DNA of 29,377 bases from Tubulinosema ratisbonensis (Eukaryota; Microsporidia; Tubulinosematidae), in NCBI GenBank assembly GCA_004000155.1, contig RCSS01000118.1:1-29377 (forward strand), read 5' to 3'. Shown in pieces: positions 8,787 through 17,993 of this stretch. A model generated the notes under the pieces. The model had not been told where the DNA came from. It was given only the letters and a program-made list of their open reading frames with translations, and searched no databases. The position numbers and the translations under genes were made by a program. Each line of letters opens with the position of its first letter. The first letter of the stretch is position 1.

Positions 8787-9203
8787 ATGACAAAGAATTT
8801 TAATATTACAAGAGTAATTAATGGAACAAAGTATTTATGTAAAGAAATTATTGTAGAAAATACTAAAATGTTTCTTCAAAAAAGAGTAAACAATACTTTT
8901 TTAAGAAAATATCTTGGGCATAGAACCTCAACAACAACACAACCATCTGTAATTGTAACAAAAAAACTAGGATGTATAGTTGATTCGTCATACACTTTTT
9001 TTTCTGAAAATTTTTTTGAGTTTTTATACAAAGATTACCCAATAGGTTTAAAGATATTTTTAATTCTTTTGATTGTTTTTTCAATTTTAATATTAATTTT
9101 TACATTTTTTAGATTTTTGAGTTTTATCAAAGAAAAGTTTTGTTTTTTCATAAAAAGAAGAAGAAATTTAGATATACAACAAAATAATTTTGAAAATGTT
9201 TAA
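8787..9203 (+). CDS. unrecognised single-helix membrane protein
   Basis: The family of this 138-residue protein is not recognised. Visible features are an N-terminal basic/polar region with no signal peptide, a short Ser/Thr stretch (HRTSTTTQPS, 45-54), two cysteines (18, 63), one strong membrane helix (about 88-113) and a basic flank after it (KRRRN, 123-127). The positive charge after the helix and the polar N-terminal half leave the topology open (N-out/C-in, or tail-anchored-like). CC occurs six bases before the ATG, as in most genes here, which supports a real gene. It starts 48 bases after the CDC50 gene on the same strand. It ends convergently with thymidylate kinase, the two stops sharing TTAA at 9200-9203. 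Confidence 0.6.
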   Translation: MTKNFNITRVINGTKYLCKEIIVENTKMFLQKRVNNTFLRKYLGHRTSTTTQPSVIVTKKLGCIVDSSYTFFSENFFEFLYKDYPIGLKIFLILLIVFSILILIFTFFRFLSFIKEKFCFFIKRRRNLDIQQNNFENV

Positions 9204-9769
9204 TCTTCCGTCATCACAAAATCATAAATATCTTGAGCAATTTTTTCCACAGGTTGGTCCCCATTAAAAAATTTAACATTTTCATTGTTTTCAAGCAAAC
9301 TTTTGTATAAATTATACACTTTGGTTTGTGTCTCTAAAGAATCATACCTTTCATTTCCATAACCTTCTCTTTGCATAACTTCTTCAGGCTTTATATCAAT
9401 AAACGCAACCAAATCTGGTTCTGGTAATCCTTTATCACTTTGTTTTGCCCATTCATAATCAATATTATGTAATAAAGAATAGANTATTCCACTATAATAA
9501 TACCTGTCACAAACAACTGATTTAGTTTCCAAAGTTTTAATTATTTCTGATGACATTTCCCATCTATTAGCGGAGAACAAGAGATGTTGTACTTGAGGAA
9601 CAAGATCTTTAGTTGTTTTTAAGTAACTGTCCAACATTTTACCTATAGGTGAGCTTCTTTCAGGAAATATGAATGTCTGAGCATCTAATTTAGCAGATAA
9701 AACTTTGGCGATAGAAGTTTTACCACATCTATCAATTCCTTCTAAAACTATAAANTTNTTTCTGTTCAT
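9200..9769 (-). CDS. CDC8: thymidylate kinase (dTMP kinase)
   Basis: This enzyme phosphorylates dTMP to dTDP using ATP, an essential step of dTTP synthesis. The 189-residue protein has a P-loop GIDRCGKTS (11-19), the dTMP-binding FPERSSPIGK (35-44), DRYYYSG (88-94), the AFIDIKPEE strand (122-130) and a eukaryotic-type LID REGYGNERYD (134-143). The length is slightly under the 200-215 usual for the family. Three N bases make residues 4, 5 and 96 unknown; the first two lie just before the P-loop strand and the third in the segment after DRYYYSG. ATCC lies just upstream of the ATG. It reads convergently into the membrane-protein gene, sharing the TTAA stop overlap, and diverges from methionyl-tRNA synthetase across 147 bases. 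Confidence 0.95.
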   Translation of the reverse strand: MNRXXFIVLEGIDRCGKTSIAKVLSAKLDAQTFIFPERSSPIGKMLDSYLKTTKDLVPQVQHLLFSANRWEMSSEIIKTLETKSVVCDRYYYSGIXYSLLHNIDYEWAKQSDKGLPEPDLVAFIDIKPEEVMQREGYGNERYDSLETQTKVYNLYKSLLENNENVKFFNGDQPVEKIAQDIYDFVMTED

Positions 9770-9916
9770 AACAGGATGGAAAATTAAGGAGAATTATAAT
9801 TTATGAATTAACCAATAAAAAAAATAAAGAATAAATCTTAGATTAAAAAAAGTCTTAGAACTTTATTTTTTTATAAAAAATATTTTTATATTAATAAAAT
9901 TAAATTTTTTTAAACC

Positions 9917-11529
9917 ATGAAAAAAAGAATTGTGACAAGCGCTTTACCTTACGTAAATAACTTTCCTCATTTAGGTAACGTAATAGGATGTGTGTTGAGT
10001 GGAGACGTGTATGCCCGTTATTCTAAAAAATCAGGAATAAAAACAATACATGTTTGTGGTACTGATGAATTCGGAACTGCAACTGAAATGTCTGCGATTG
10101 AAAAAAATTGTCATCCTTCTGAGATATGCGAAGAAAATAGAAAAGTACATAAAATGATTTATGACTGGTTTGAAATTGAGTTTGATTATTTTGGTAAAAC
10201 AAATTCACAAAATCATATTAATTTGACGCAAGAAATATTTTTAAAAATTAAAGAAAATGGGTTTTTTGAAGAAAAAGAGATTAAACAGTTTTATTGTGAA
10301 GCGTGTCAAATATTTTTGGCTGACAGATATGTAATTGGAAAGTGTTTTAAATGTGAAGCTGAAGGAGCTAAAGGAGATCAGTGTGATGCATGTGGAGTTT
10401 TATTAAAGGATGAAGAATTAAAAGACCCTCTTTGTTTTCTTTGCAAAAAGACGCCAGTGTTTAAAAATACTAAACATATTTTTTTGAAATTAGATTCTTT
10501 AGAAAGTCAAATTAAAGAATTTGTTAACAAATCTTGTGATAAATGGAGCAAAAATGCTAAAGCAATAGCATTAGATTGGTGCAACAAAGATTTACAATCC
10601 AGATGCATCACTCGTGATTTAAAATTCAAATGGGGTGTCCCTGTTCCAATTGAAGAGTACAAAGAAAAGGTTTTGTATGTTTGGTTTGATGCACCTATCG
10701 GATACATTTCTTTCGTAAAACAAGCAGATGAATCTTTCTTAGAAGATAGTGAAATAATTGAATTTATGGGAAAAGATAACGTACCTTTTCATTCAATATT
10801 CTTTCCAGGAATGATGATCGCAGCGAACATAAATTTCTTACCAACAAGAATATCTGCTACTGATTATTTATTATTTGAAAATAAAAAATTTTCTAAAAGT
10901 AATAAGCATGGAATATTTGGATATGATTTGATTGATGATAAACTGGGAGACAGCACAATTTGGAGATTTTACCTTTTAAAATTCAGACCGGAAACAAAAT
11001 CATCTAATTTTGCACTTAATGAATTTATAAATTCATATGAATCTGATTTGATGAACAATTTAGGAAACTTTATAAACAGAACACTAAAATTTGTAAAATC
11101 AAAATTAAATTGTACTCTTAGATACGAAACAGAATTAGAATTTAATATAATTGATCAGATTAATCAGTGTTACGTTGATTATCTTAGAAACATGGAAGAA
11201 ATAAATCTAAGAGAAGCTTTACAAATAATTTTACAGATTTCTCATTTAGGAAATAATTTTTTACAAAGTAACGTTAAAAGCGAAGAAAAAATAAAAAATA
11301 CAGCATTTTCTTACGCAGTGACTATAGTTTCTACTTTAGGTATCTTGATTGAACCTTTCTTACCAAAAATTTCTAAAAAAATATCTAATTTGGTCAATAA
11401 TACTGAAGAAANNNTNNNNAANACAGCATTNCTTTATTACCCAATAATCATAAAATATCAGAAAATATTGAAATTTTATTTAAACCTTTTTCTAAAGAAA
11501 TAGTAGAAGGTTTGATGAAATTTAGTTAA
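9917..11529 (+). CDS. methionyl-tRNA synthetase, 3' end frame-broken by an N run
   Basis: A class I aminoacyl-tRNA synthetase charging tRNA-Met. The HIGH-type motif is HLGN (18-21). Four zinc-knuckle pairs follow: CEAC (127-130), CFKC (143-146), CDAC (156-159) and CFLC (173-176). Then come GKDNVPFHSIFFP (285-297) and the KMSKS-type loop KFSKS (324-328), and a helical anticodon-binding domain to about 495. The four knuckles and lack of extra C-terminal domains suit a short cytosolic enzyme. The uninterrupted frame stops at 11503, but its last 25 residues look wrong. The -1 frame after the Ns at 11412-11431 reads KISENIEILFKPFSKEIVEG and stops at 11529, like the normal family C-terminus. I therefore place the end at 11529 and infer a wrong number of bases in the N run. 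ACC lies directly before the ATG. Confidence 0.93.
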
Positions 11530-11631
11530 AAATTAATTTTTTATTTAATTTTTTTTTAATTTAAATTGACTTCAAAAATATTTAATAAATTAAAAAAATT
11601 ATTTTTATTTTTTTAAAAATTAAAGCCATAA

Positions 11632-14600
11632 ATGAAGGAATATACAAAAAGAATAAATGAAATACAATTTGGATTAATGAGCCCTGAAGAAATAAGGTCT
11701 ATGTCTACAGTGGAAGTAAAGTTTCCTGAAACAATAGAAAATGGGATACCTAAAAGTCAAGGCTTAGTAGATTTGCATATGGGTACTATTGATAGGGAAT
11801 ATCTATGTTTGACCTGCGGTAAAGATTCTTCTGCATGTTCTGGACATTTTGGTCACATAGAATTGAACAAACCTATGTTTCATGTTGGATTCATCAGTAA
11901 AATTAAGAAAGTTTTAGAGAGTATTTGTTTTTATTGCTCAAAAATTAAAAAGATAAAATTTAAAGATGATTTTGAAAATAAAGAAGGTTCTAACAAATTA
12001 GTTAATAGATTGAAATTAAATAAAATTTGGGAAATGAATAAAACTAAATCAATCTGTGAACATTGTAATAATAGACAGCCATTGATTAAAAAAGAAGGGT
12101 TAGTTTTATACGTGTATATGAAAGGAGAAGAAAATTCAGAAGGAAAAGTTATGTTAACAGGTGAAAAGGTTAATTCTATTTTTAAAAAAATAGAAGAGGA
12201 TGATATTTTAAAATTAGGATTTGATTCTAAGTTTAGCAGACCAGAATGGATGATAATTACAGCTCTGCCTGTCTGTCCACCTTGTGTAAGACCAAGTATT
12301 GCAATAGAAGGTGTTTTAAGAGGAGAAGATGATTTGACTTACAANTATTCTGATATCATAAAAAGTAATCAAAACTTAAAAAAATACGAAGAAGAAGGGG
12401 CACCTTCTCATGTAATTAGAGATTATGAACAGTTAGTACAATTTCACGTAGCAACACTTATGAATAATGAAATTAGTGGTCAACCACAAGCATTACAGAA
12501 AAATGGTAGACCTTTAAAGGCCATTTCTACTCGTTTAAAGGGTAAAGAAGGAAGAGTAAGAGGTAATTTAATGGGAAAAAGAGTAGATTTCTCAGCCAGG
12601 TCTGTTATTACACCTGATTCAAATATTGAATTGGATGAATTAGGAGTACCACTTAAAATAGCTATGATTCAAACATTCCCAGAAAGAGTTACCTCATTTA
12701 ATTTCGAGAAATTAAATAAATTAGTAAAAAACGGGCCATCAATCTACCCAGGAGCAAATTACGTTATTAGAAAAGATGGACAAAGGATTGATTTAAGATT
12801 CAATAGAAGTGACATTTCTTTAGAAGAAGGATATATTGTAGAAAGACACATGCTAAACGGTGATTATGTTTTGTTTAACAGACAACCTTCACTTCACAAA
12901 ATGTCAATGATGGCACACAGAGTGAAGGTTATGGAGGGAATTACTTTTAGATTAAATTTATCAGCCACTTCCCCTTACAATGCAGACTTTGACGGGGATG
13001 AAATGAATATGCATATGCCACAATCTTATAATTCTATCAGTGAATTAAGTTGTTTAATGAGTGTCACACAAAATATTATCTCTCCACAAGCAAATAAACC
13101 AGTCATTGGGATCGTACAAGATTCTTGTATTGGAGTGTTTAGAATCACTAAAAAAGANTTATTTTTTACACAGAAAGACTACAACTTTTTTATGTACAAT
13201 ACAATTACAGAGAAAAATACTTTAAACAAAGTAAAGTGTTGTATTTTAAGACCTAAAAGACTTTTTACGGGTAAACAATTATTTTCTTCAATTTTACCTG
13301 AAGAAATAAATTATGAAAGAGGAGAAGTTTTAATTTATAATAGTCAATTATTGTCAGGACAAGTTTGTAAAAAAGTGGTTGGTACTTCACATGGCAGTTT
13401 AATACACGTATTAGCATTGGAAAAGAGACCTGAAGAGGTTAGTTCATTCATTAATAAGTTACAAAGACTTATTAACACCTACATTACTTACTTTTCTTCT
13501 TTCTCTGTTGGAATTGGAGACACAATTCCTTTAAACAACACTTCTTTAAAAATTAAAGAAACAATTAACAATGCAAAAATAGAAGTAGACGTTTTGTTAA
13601 AAGAGTCAATTTTAAAGAAAAGTGAAAAATTACCAGGAATGGATTTAAAAAGTGCTTTAGAAAGTAGACTTACTCTTATTTTAAACAAAGCAAGAGATGT
13701 CAGTGGTACTCTTTCTATCAATTCTTTAAAGAATTGTAATGGTTTAAAACAAATGGTACTTTCAGGATCAAAAGGAAGCAACATTAATATTTCACAAGTC
13801 ACTGCTTGTGTTGGTCAGCAAAATTTGGAAGGAAAAAGAATTCCTTTTGGTTTTAATAAAAGAGGTTTACCTCATTTTGTGAAAGATGATTACTCAGCTG
13901 ACAGTAAAGGATTTGTTACTAACAGTTATTTAATAGGTTTAAATGCCATTGAGTTTTTTTATCACGCAATCGGTGGAAGAGAAGGATTGATTGACACTGC
14001 TTGTAAAACAGCAGAAACAGGGTATATCCAAAGAAGGATTGTAAAAAGTTTAGAGGATGCTAGAGTGAATTATGATGGATCAGTAAGATCAGCTAATACA
14101 CTTTACCAATATAAATATGGAAATGATATGTTTGATGCAACATTTTTAGAATCACAAAGCCTTAACAAATTAAAATTAGTCTCTTTTGATTATCCAATTA
14201 ATATTTTAAGAGAAGAATGGAATCCAACAAAAGAATATTTAAGAGAATTTTTAGGAGTAATTTTAGAAAATGAAGAATATTCTTCTTATTTAAATCTCAA
14301 TGATTTACTAAAAGTAGAACAAAATGTTTTAAAAAATGATTTGAATTTACATGAAAATTTAACACTTTCTTTACCATTCAATTTAAAAAGATTATACATT
14401 AATGGATTAAGAAAATATAAAAGAGAGAATAATTCATTTTTGTGTTACGTTAACAAATTAAATGAATTGTACAGAATTATAAAATATGAGAATGAAAAGA
14501 ATTTTAATCCTCAATGGTTAATTTTGGTAAGAAATGTATTTAATTTGACTAATTTACTTAAAGATAATTACAGTTTACTGGGATTGAATTACGTATTCAA

Positions 14601-16374
14601 CCAAATTAATCACTTAATAGGAAGATCATACGTAACAACTAATGAAATGGTTGGTACTTTAGCAGCGCAGAGCATTGGAGAACCAGCTACTCAAATGACT
14701 TTGAATACTTTCCATTTTGCTGGAGTAGCTCAGAATGTTATGCAAGGTGTTCCTAGATTAAAAGAACTGATCAATGTAATCAAACTTATAAAAACACCTA
14801 TGCAAAAGATTTATTTACAAAATGGGTCATTGGAAATAGCAAAGGAAATAGGAAACAAAATGGAATACACTTCTATGCATGATATTATCAAAGAGATTAA
14901 AATAATTTATGATCCTAATTGTATGAGTTCAGTCATACCTGAGGACAATGATTTTATTGATGCTTATTACGCATTTTTAGAAGAAAATGAAAGTGACTTA
15001 GGGCCATGGGTCATTAGAATGGAAATTTTTAGAGAAAAATTACTAAAAAAGAATTTTAGCTTGGAATATGTCAGTGACAAATTAAAACAATCATTCAAAA
15101 ATGATATCCAAATAATTTGTTCTGATTTTAATGCAGAATTTTTAGTTATCAGAGTGAGAATTAAACCAAAGCATGACGAAGCTTTTGCTAAAAAAGTCAT
15201 GTATGAAATAATTAAGTTACATTTAATGGGAATTAAAGGAATTAACAAATGTTATTTATTGTTGGATGATAAAAATAAAAAAAATAACCAAAAAGAATGT
15301 AAGAAGGGAAATTTACTAAAAGAACTTAATGAAAGAATGAGACTTATAACTGAAAATACTGCAGAAGACAAAGATGTTCTTTCTAAATTAAAATTATTAG
15401 ATGAAGAAGAAATGAGAAATCAAACAAATCATGAAAATACAGGCTTAGAAATTAAAAATACCATTTCTAATTCTGAAGAAGAAAAATGGATGATACAAAC
15501 TGATGGCACTAATTTAAGTGAATCTTTTCTTATGGAAGGAGTGGATAGTAAATTTATTTATAGTAATGATTTGATTGAAGTGTATTCTACTTTGGGAATA
15601 GAGGCTGTAAGGGAAGTAATTATGAGAGAAGTACAAAGTGTAATTGTTAATTCTGGTTCATACGTTAATAACAGACACTTATCTCTTTTGGCGGATGTTA
15701 TGACTATGAAAGGATTAAGAGGAATAACCAGACATGGAGTGAACAGAGCAAGTACGGGTGCTTTAAAAAGAGCTTCTTTTGAAGAAACAGTAGAAATTTT
15801 ATTAGAGGCTGCTTGTTTTGCTGAAAAGAATTTTACTTCTGGTGTTACTGAATCAATTATGTTAGGACAAGTGTCTAAAATAGGGACAGGATCAACAGAA
15901 ACTATCTTAGATTTAGACATGTTACAATCTGTAATACCTTTAGCAAGAAAGTATGAATTTTTAAGAGAAATACACACTCCTGTGATTTTATCACCAGAAA
16001 CACTTACAACACCTACCAGAATGAGCATTGCTTTTTCACCAAATGCTACTAAAGAGTATGCTCCTACCACACCTCTTTATAATCCTACTTCTCCAGTCTA
16101 CTCTCCTACCAGTCCAGTGTATAGTCCTACCTTCAGTCCAGTGTATTCTCCTACTAGCCCTGTGTATTCACCAAGCTCTCCCATATATTCTCCTACCAGT
16201 CCAGTATATAATCCTACTTCTCCAGTATACACCCCTAATTCACCAGTGTACACTCCTAAATCACCAGTTTATTCTCCTACCAGTCCTGCATACAAAATAA
16301 CTTCTCCTAAGAATAAACCTAATGTTAGGAAAATAAATGAAGAGGAAAATAATAAAAGACAAAAGAAAGATTGA
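11632..16374 (+). CDS. RPB1: RNA polymerase II largest subunit RPB1
   Basis: The 1580-residue catalytic subunit of Pol II. It has the N-terminal zinc ligands C59, C62, C69, H72 and C99, C102, C142, C145. The active-site NADFDGD at 450-456 supplies D452, D454 and D456 for magnesium. The funnel/bridge-helix blocks include LPHFVKDDY, and GYIQRR at 797-802. The trigger loop is [12 protein letters not shown] (1021-1032, H1028). Pol II identity is fixed by [13 protein letters not shown] and the C-terminal heptads at 1476-1560, followed by a basic 20-residue tail. A hydrophilic insertion (about 1206-1286) precedes the TDGTNLSE block. Two N bases leave single unknown residues. GCC lies seven bases before the ATG. 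The CTD is the expected substrate of the CDK7-like kinase encoded at 5664-6605. Confidence 0.98.
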   Translation: MKEYTKRINEIQFGLMSPEEIRSMSTVEVKFPETIENGIPKSQGLVDLHMGTIDREYLCLTCGKDSSACSGHFGHIELNKPMFHVGFISKIKKVLESICFYCSKIKKIKFKDDFENKEGSNKLVNRLKLNKIWEMNKTKSICEHCNNRQPLIKKEGLVLYVYMKGEENSEGKVMLTGEKVNSIFKKIEEDDILKLGFDSKFSRPEWMIITALPVCPPCVRPSIAIEGVLRGEDDLTYXYSDIIKSNQNLKKYEEEGAPSHVIRDYEQLVQFHVATLMNNEISGQPQALQKNGRPLKAISTRLKGKEGRVRGNLMGKRVDFSARSVITPDSNIELDELGVPLKIAMIQTFPERVTSFNFEKLNKLVKNGPSIYPGANYVIRKDGQRIDLRFNRSDISLEEGYIVERHMLNGDYVLFNRQPSLHKMSMMAHRVKVMEGITFRLNLSATSPYNADFDGDEMNMHMPQSYNSISELSCLMSVTQNIISPQANKPVIGIVQDSCIGVFRITKKXLFFTQKDYNFFMYNTITEKNTLNKVKCCILRPKRLFTGKQLFSSILPEEINYERGEVLIYNSQLLSGQVCKKVVGTSHGSLIHVLALEKRPEEVSSFINKLQRLINTYITYFSSFSVGIGDTIPLNNTSLKIKETINNAKIEVDVLLKESILKKSEKLPGMDLKSALESRLTLILNKARDVSGTLSINSLKNCNGLKQMVLSGSKGSNINISQVTACVGQQNLEGKRIPFGFNKRGLPHFVKDDYSADSKGFVTNSYLIGLNAIEFFYHAIGGREGLIDTACKTAETGYIQRRIVKSLEDARVNYDGSVRSANTLYQYKYGNDMFDATFLESQSLNKLKLVSFDYPINILREEWNPTKEYLREFLGVILENEEYSSYLNLNDLLKVEQNVLKNDLNLHENLTLSLPFNLKRLYINGLRKYKRENNSFLCYVNKLNELYRIIKYENEKNFNPQWLILVRNVFNLTNLLKDNYSLLGLNYVFNQINHLIGRSYVTTNEMVGTLAAQSIGEPATQMTLNTFHFAGVAQNVMQGVPRLKELINVIKLIKTPMQKIYLQNGSLEIAKEIGNKMEYTSMHDIIKEIKIIYDPNCMSSVIPEDNDFIDAYYAFLEENESDLGPWVIRMEIFREKLLKKNFSLEYVSDKLKQSFKNDIQIICSDFNAEFLVIRVRIKPKHDEAFAKKVMYEIIKLHLMGIKGINKCYLLLDDKNKKNNQKECKKGNLLKELNERMRLITENTAEDKDVLSKLKLLDEEEMRNQTNHENTGLEIKNTISNSEEEKWMIQTDGTNLSESFLMEGVDSKFIYSNDLIEVYSTLGIEAVREVIMREVQSVIVNSGSYVNNRHLSLLADVMTMKGLRGITRHGVNRASTGALKRASFEETVEILLEAACFAEKNFTSGVTESIMLGQVSKIGTGSTETILDLDMLQSVIPLARKYEFLREIHTPVILSPETLTTPTRMSIAFSPNATKEYAPTTPLYNPTSPVYSPTSPVYSPTFSPVYSPTSPVYSPSSPIYSPTSPVYNPTSPVYTPNSPVYTPKSPVYSPTSPAYKITSPKNKPNVRKINEEENNKRQKKD
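16057..16311 (+). repeat. RPB1 CTD heptad repeat array (12 repeats)
   Basis: Twelve repeats of consensus YSPTSPV (residues 1476-1560): [85 protein letters not shown]. Position 7 is Val in eight repeats, otherwise Leu, Ile, Ala or Lys, and never Ser. Ser5 is kept in eleven; the first repeat has Thr there. The fourth unit is an octad with an inserted Phe. Six repeats have Ser at position 2; the others carry Ala, Asn, Thr or Lys. Confidence 0.95.
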
Positions 16375-16936
16375 TTAAAATAATTAACATTGAATTTTAT
16401 TTTTAAATTTATTTTTATTTTAAAATATTTAAAAGATAATTAATTTAATAAAATAATAGTTTATTAAATCTCTTATTATTAAATTTTTTAAATCTAATTA
16501 TGTCATAAAATTAAATATTTTTTTTTTATACAATGAATTTGTTATTACTGAATTATTACAATACCTAGATTTATAATATTATAAAATAATAAGATTTATT
16601 AAAACATTTTAACCTCTAGATGGAAAATTTATACAAAGATCTTTTGCTATACATTATATTCAATATTATAAAATTTATGATCATATTTTTGTCAAAACTT
16701 AATAGAATCAAATATAAAGAAAGTAATTTAAGTTTACTAAAAAATTTACTGATTTATTGTTGATTAAATTAATAAAAACCTTTTAAATATCTTCTTTATA
16801 AAAAATTTATGACTATCTCTTTTTATTTTATAACAATCTTAGGTTTATTTATCAAAAACTTACAAAAGATTATATTGTAAATTTTCCTAGTTTGCGGCGT
16901 ACAATTTAAAGATAAATATTTAATAATCTAATATTC
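16375..16936. other. spacer between convergent RPB1 and transporter genes
   Basis: 562 bases of A/T-rich DNA between two gene 3' ends, so no promoter is expected here. It contains a copy of the dispersed repeat at about 16613-16665. No coding frame or RNA gene was seen. Confidence 0.65.
16613..16665 (+). repeat. dispersed spacer repeat, copy 2
   Basis: Bases 16631-16651 (ATACAAAGAT...TTTTGCTATA, 21 bases) are identical to 28823-28843. GGAAA precedes both at a similar distance, and a TATATT-rich tail follows both. Confidence 0.6.
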
Positions 16937-17860
16937 TTACACTTCTTTAATCTTATTTCTGGTCAGATTAAAACAAATAATCCCAGAAATACTTACAAAT
17001 AATCCTATACAATTAACTAAGTTTAGTGTAATTTCTCTTTTTACAACAGAATAACACACTACAATTAATTCTTTAACTATCCCAGCCATAGATAAATAAA
17101 TTACACTGGTATTCTCTACTAAGTAAAATTCAGAGACTAATAAAGTAAAGCTTAGNAGCCCTGATAAAACAATATACCCAGTGTTAAAAAGAACTCTTTG
17201 TTTACAAAATTCTTTTACAAGTATTTGTTTGATTCCTTCTACGTAAAATGAGAAAAAAAGTAATAAAACGGAGATAGGAAGACAAAGATCTCTAATTGTG
17301 CTTATTACACATTTCTTTTGTATTTTTCTTTTTTCTATTAAATATTGAACAAAAGCCCATCTAAAACCAGCCATAAAAGAGGCTGTGGAAATCATTAAAA
17401 ATCCTGCTAAATCAAATTTCGTATCTTTGAAGGAGGTTAAAAATACCCCTGAACCAATAGTAAACATTAACAAAAACAGAAAAATTGAAGGTTTTTCTAT
17501 TCCTAAAACAAATCCAACCAATAAAATAAAAACAGGGGCTGATGATTTTACCATTGTAAAAAATGCAAGTGTAACATACCTTAAAGAATATGAGCTGATT
17601 CCTATATCAATGCTGGCAGATACAAAACATGGAACATTAATCAATGAAAAGGTAAATAATTCTTGCGTAAATATAAATGCAAATATAAAATGTAGAAAAT
17701 TCTGTGTTCCGGCGATAAAAATCGGATATGAAAAATTCCATCTTTTTTCGTTTAAAAAATATGATGTAAAAAATGATAATGTAAGTGCAGTAATATAATA
17801 CAACACAGTCAAAAATATTATCTTAATTGTTTTTATATCTGATTTTTGTTCTTGTTGCAT
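16937..17860 (-). CDS. SLC35-type (triose-phosphate/nucleotide-sugar) transporter
   Basis: A 307-residue polytopic membrane protein with about nine or ten hydrophobic helices and short polar ends, the size and pattern of the drug/metabolite superfamily's TPT branch. Central blocks closely resemble SLC35C2 and fungal relatives: DIGISSYSLRYVTLAFFTMV, then KSSAPVFILLVGFVLGIEKP, then SGVFLTSFKDTKFDLAGFLM and GFRWAFVQYLIEKRK. Such carriers exchange phosphorylated sugars or nucleotide sugars across Golgi/ER or similar membranes; the substrate cannot be read from the sequence. One N leaves residue 234 unknown. The start is the first in-frame Met, with a charged MQQEQKSDIK lead before the first helix. 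Unlike most genes here, the nearest upstream CC is about 20 bases away. It converges on RPB1 and lies 133 bases downstream of RPC2 on the same strand. Confidence 0.88.
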   Translation of the reverse strand: MQQEQKSDIKTIKIIFLTVLYYITALTLSFFTSYFLNEKRWNFSYPIFIAGTQNFLHFIFAFIFTQELFTFSLINVPCFVSASIDIGISSYSLRYVTLAFFTMVKSSAPVFILLVGFVLGIEKPSIFLFLLMFTIGSGVFLTSFKDTKFDLAGFLMISTASFMAGFRWAFVQYLIEKRKIQKKCVISTIRDLCLPISVLLLFFSFYVEGIKQILVKEFCKQRVLFNTGYIVLSGXLSFTLLVSEFYLVENTSVIYLSMAGIVKELIVVCYSVVKREITLNLVNCIGLFVSISGIICFNLTRNKIKEV

Positions 17861-17993
17861 TTATTTTTGTTATTTGTTTGGAAATATCTATTTTTTCTAA
17901 TGTATTTTTAAAACATAAAAAATAAAAAAATTTAAAAATTTCCTAACCTAAAAACAAAAATAGAAAATTAAAAATTATTTATTTTTTTTTCTT

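Noticed and set aside
15558..16070. 170-codon open frame antisense to RPB1.
   Set aside because: It is a shadow of a strongly conserved coding region; the product has no independent features.
16028..16300. 90-codon plus-strand frame over the CTD array.
   Set aside because: It is an out-of-frame reading of the repetitive heptad codons, not a gene.
17385..17798. 137-codon plus-strand frame inside the transporter gene.
   Set aside because: It is antisense to a transporter with clear family blocks, and its own product is featureless.
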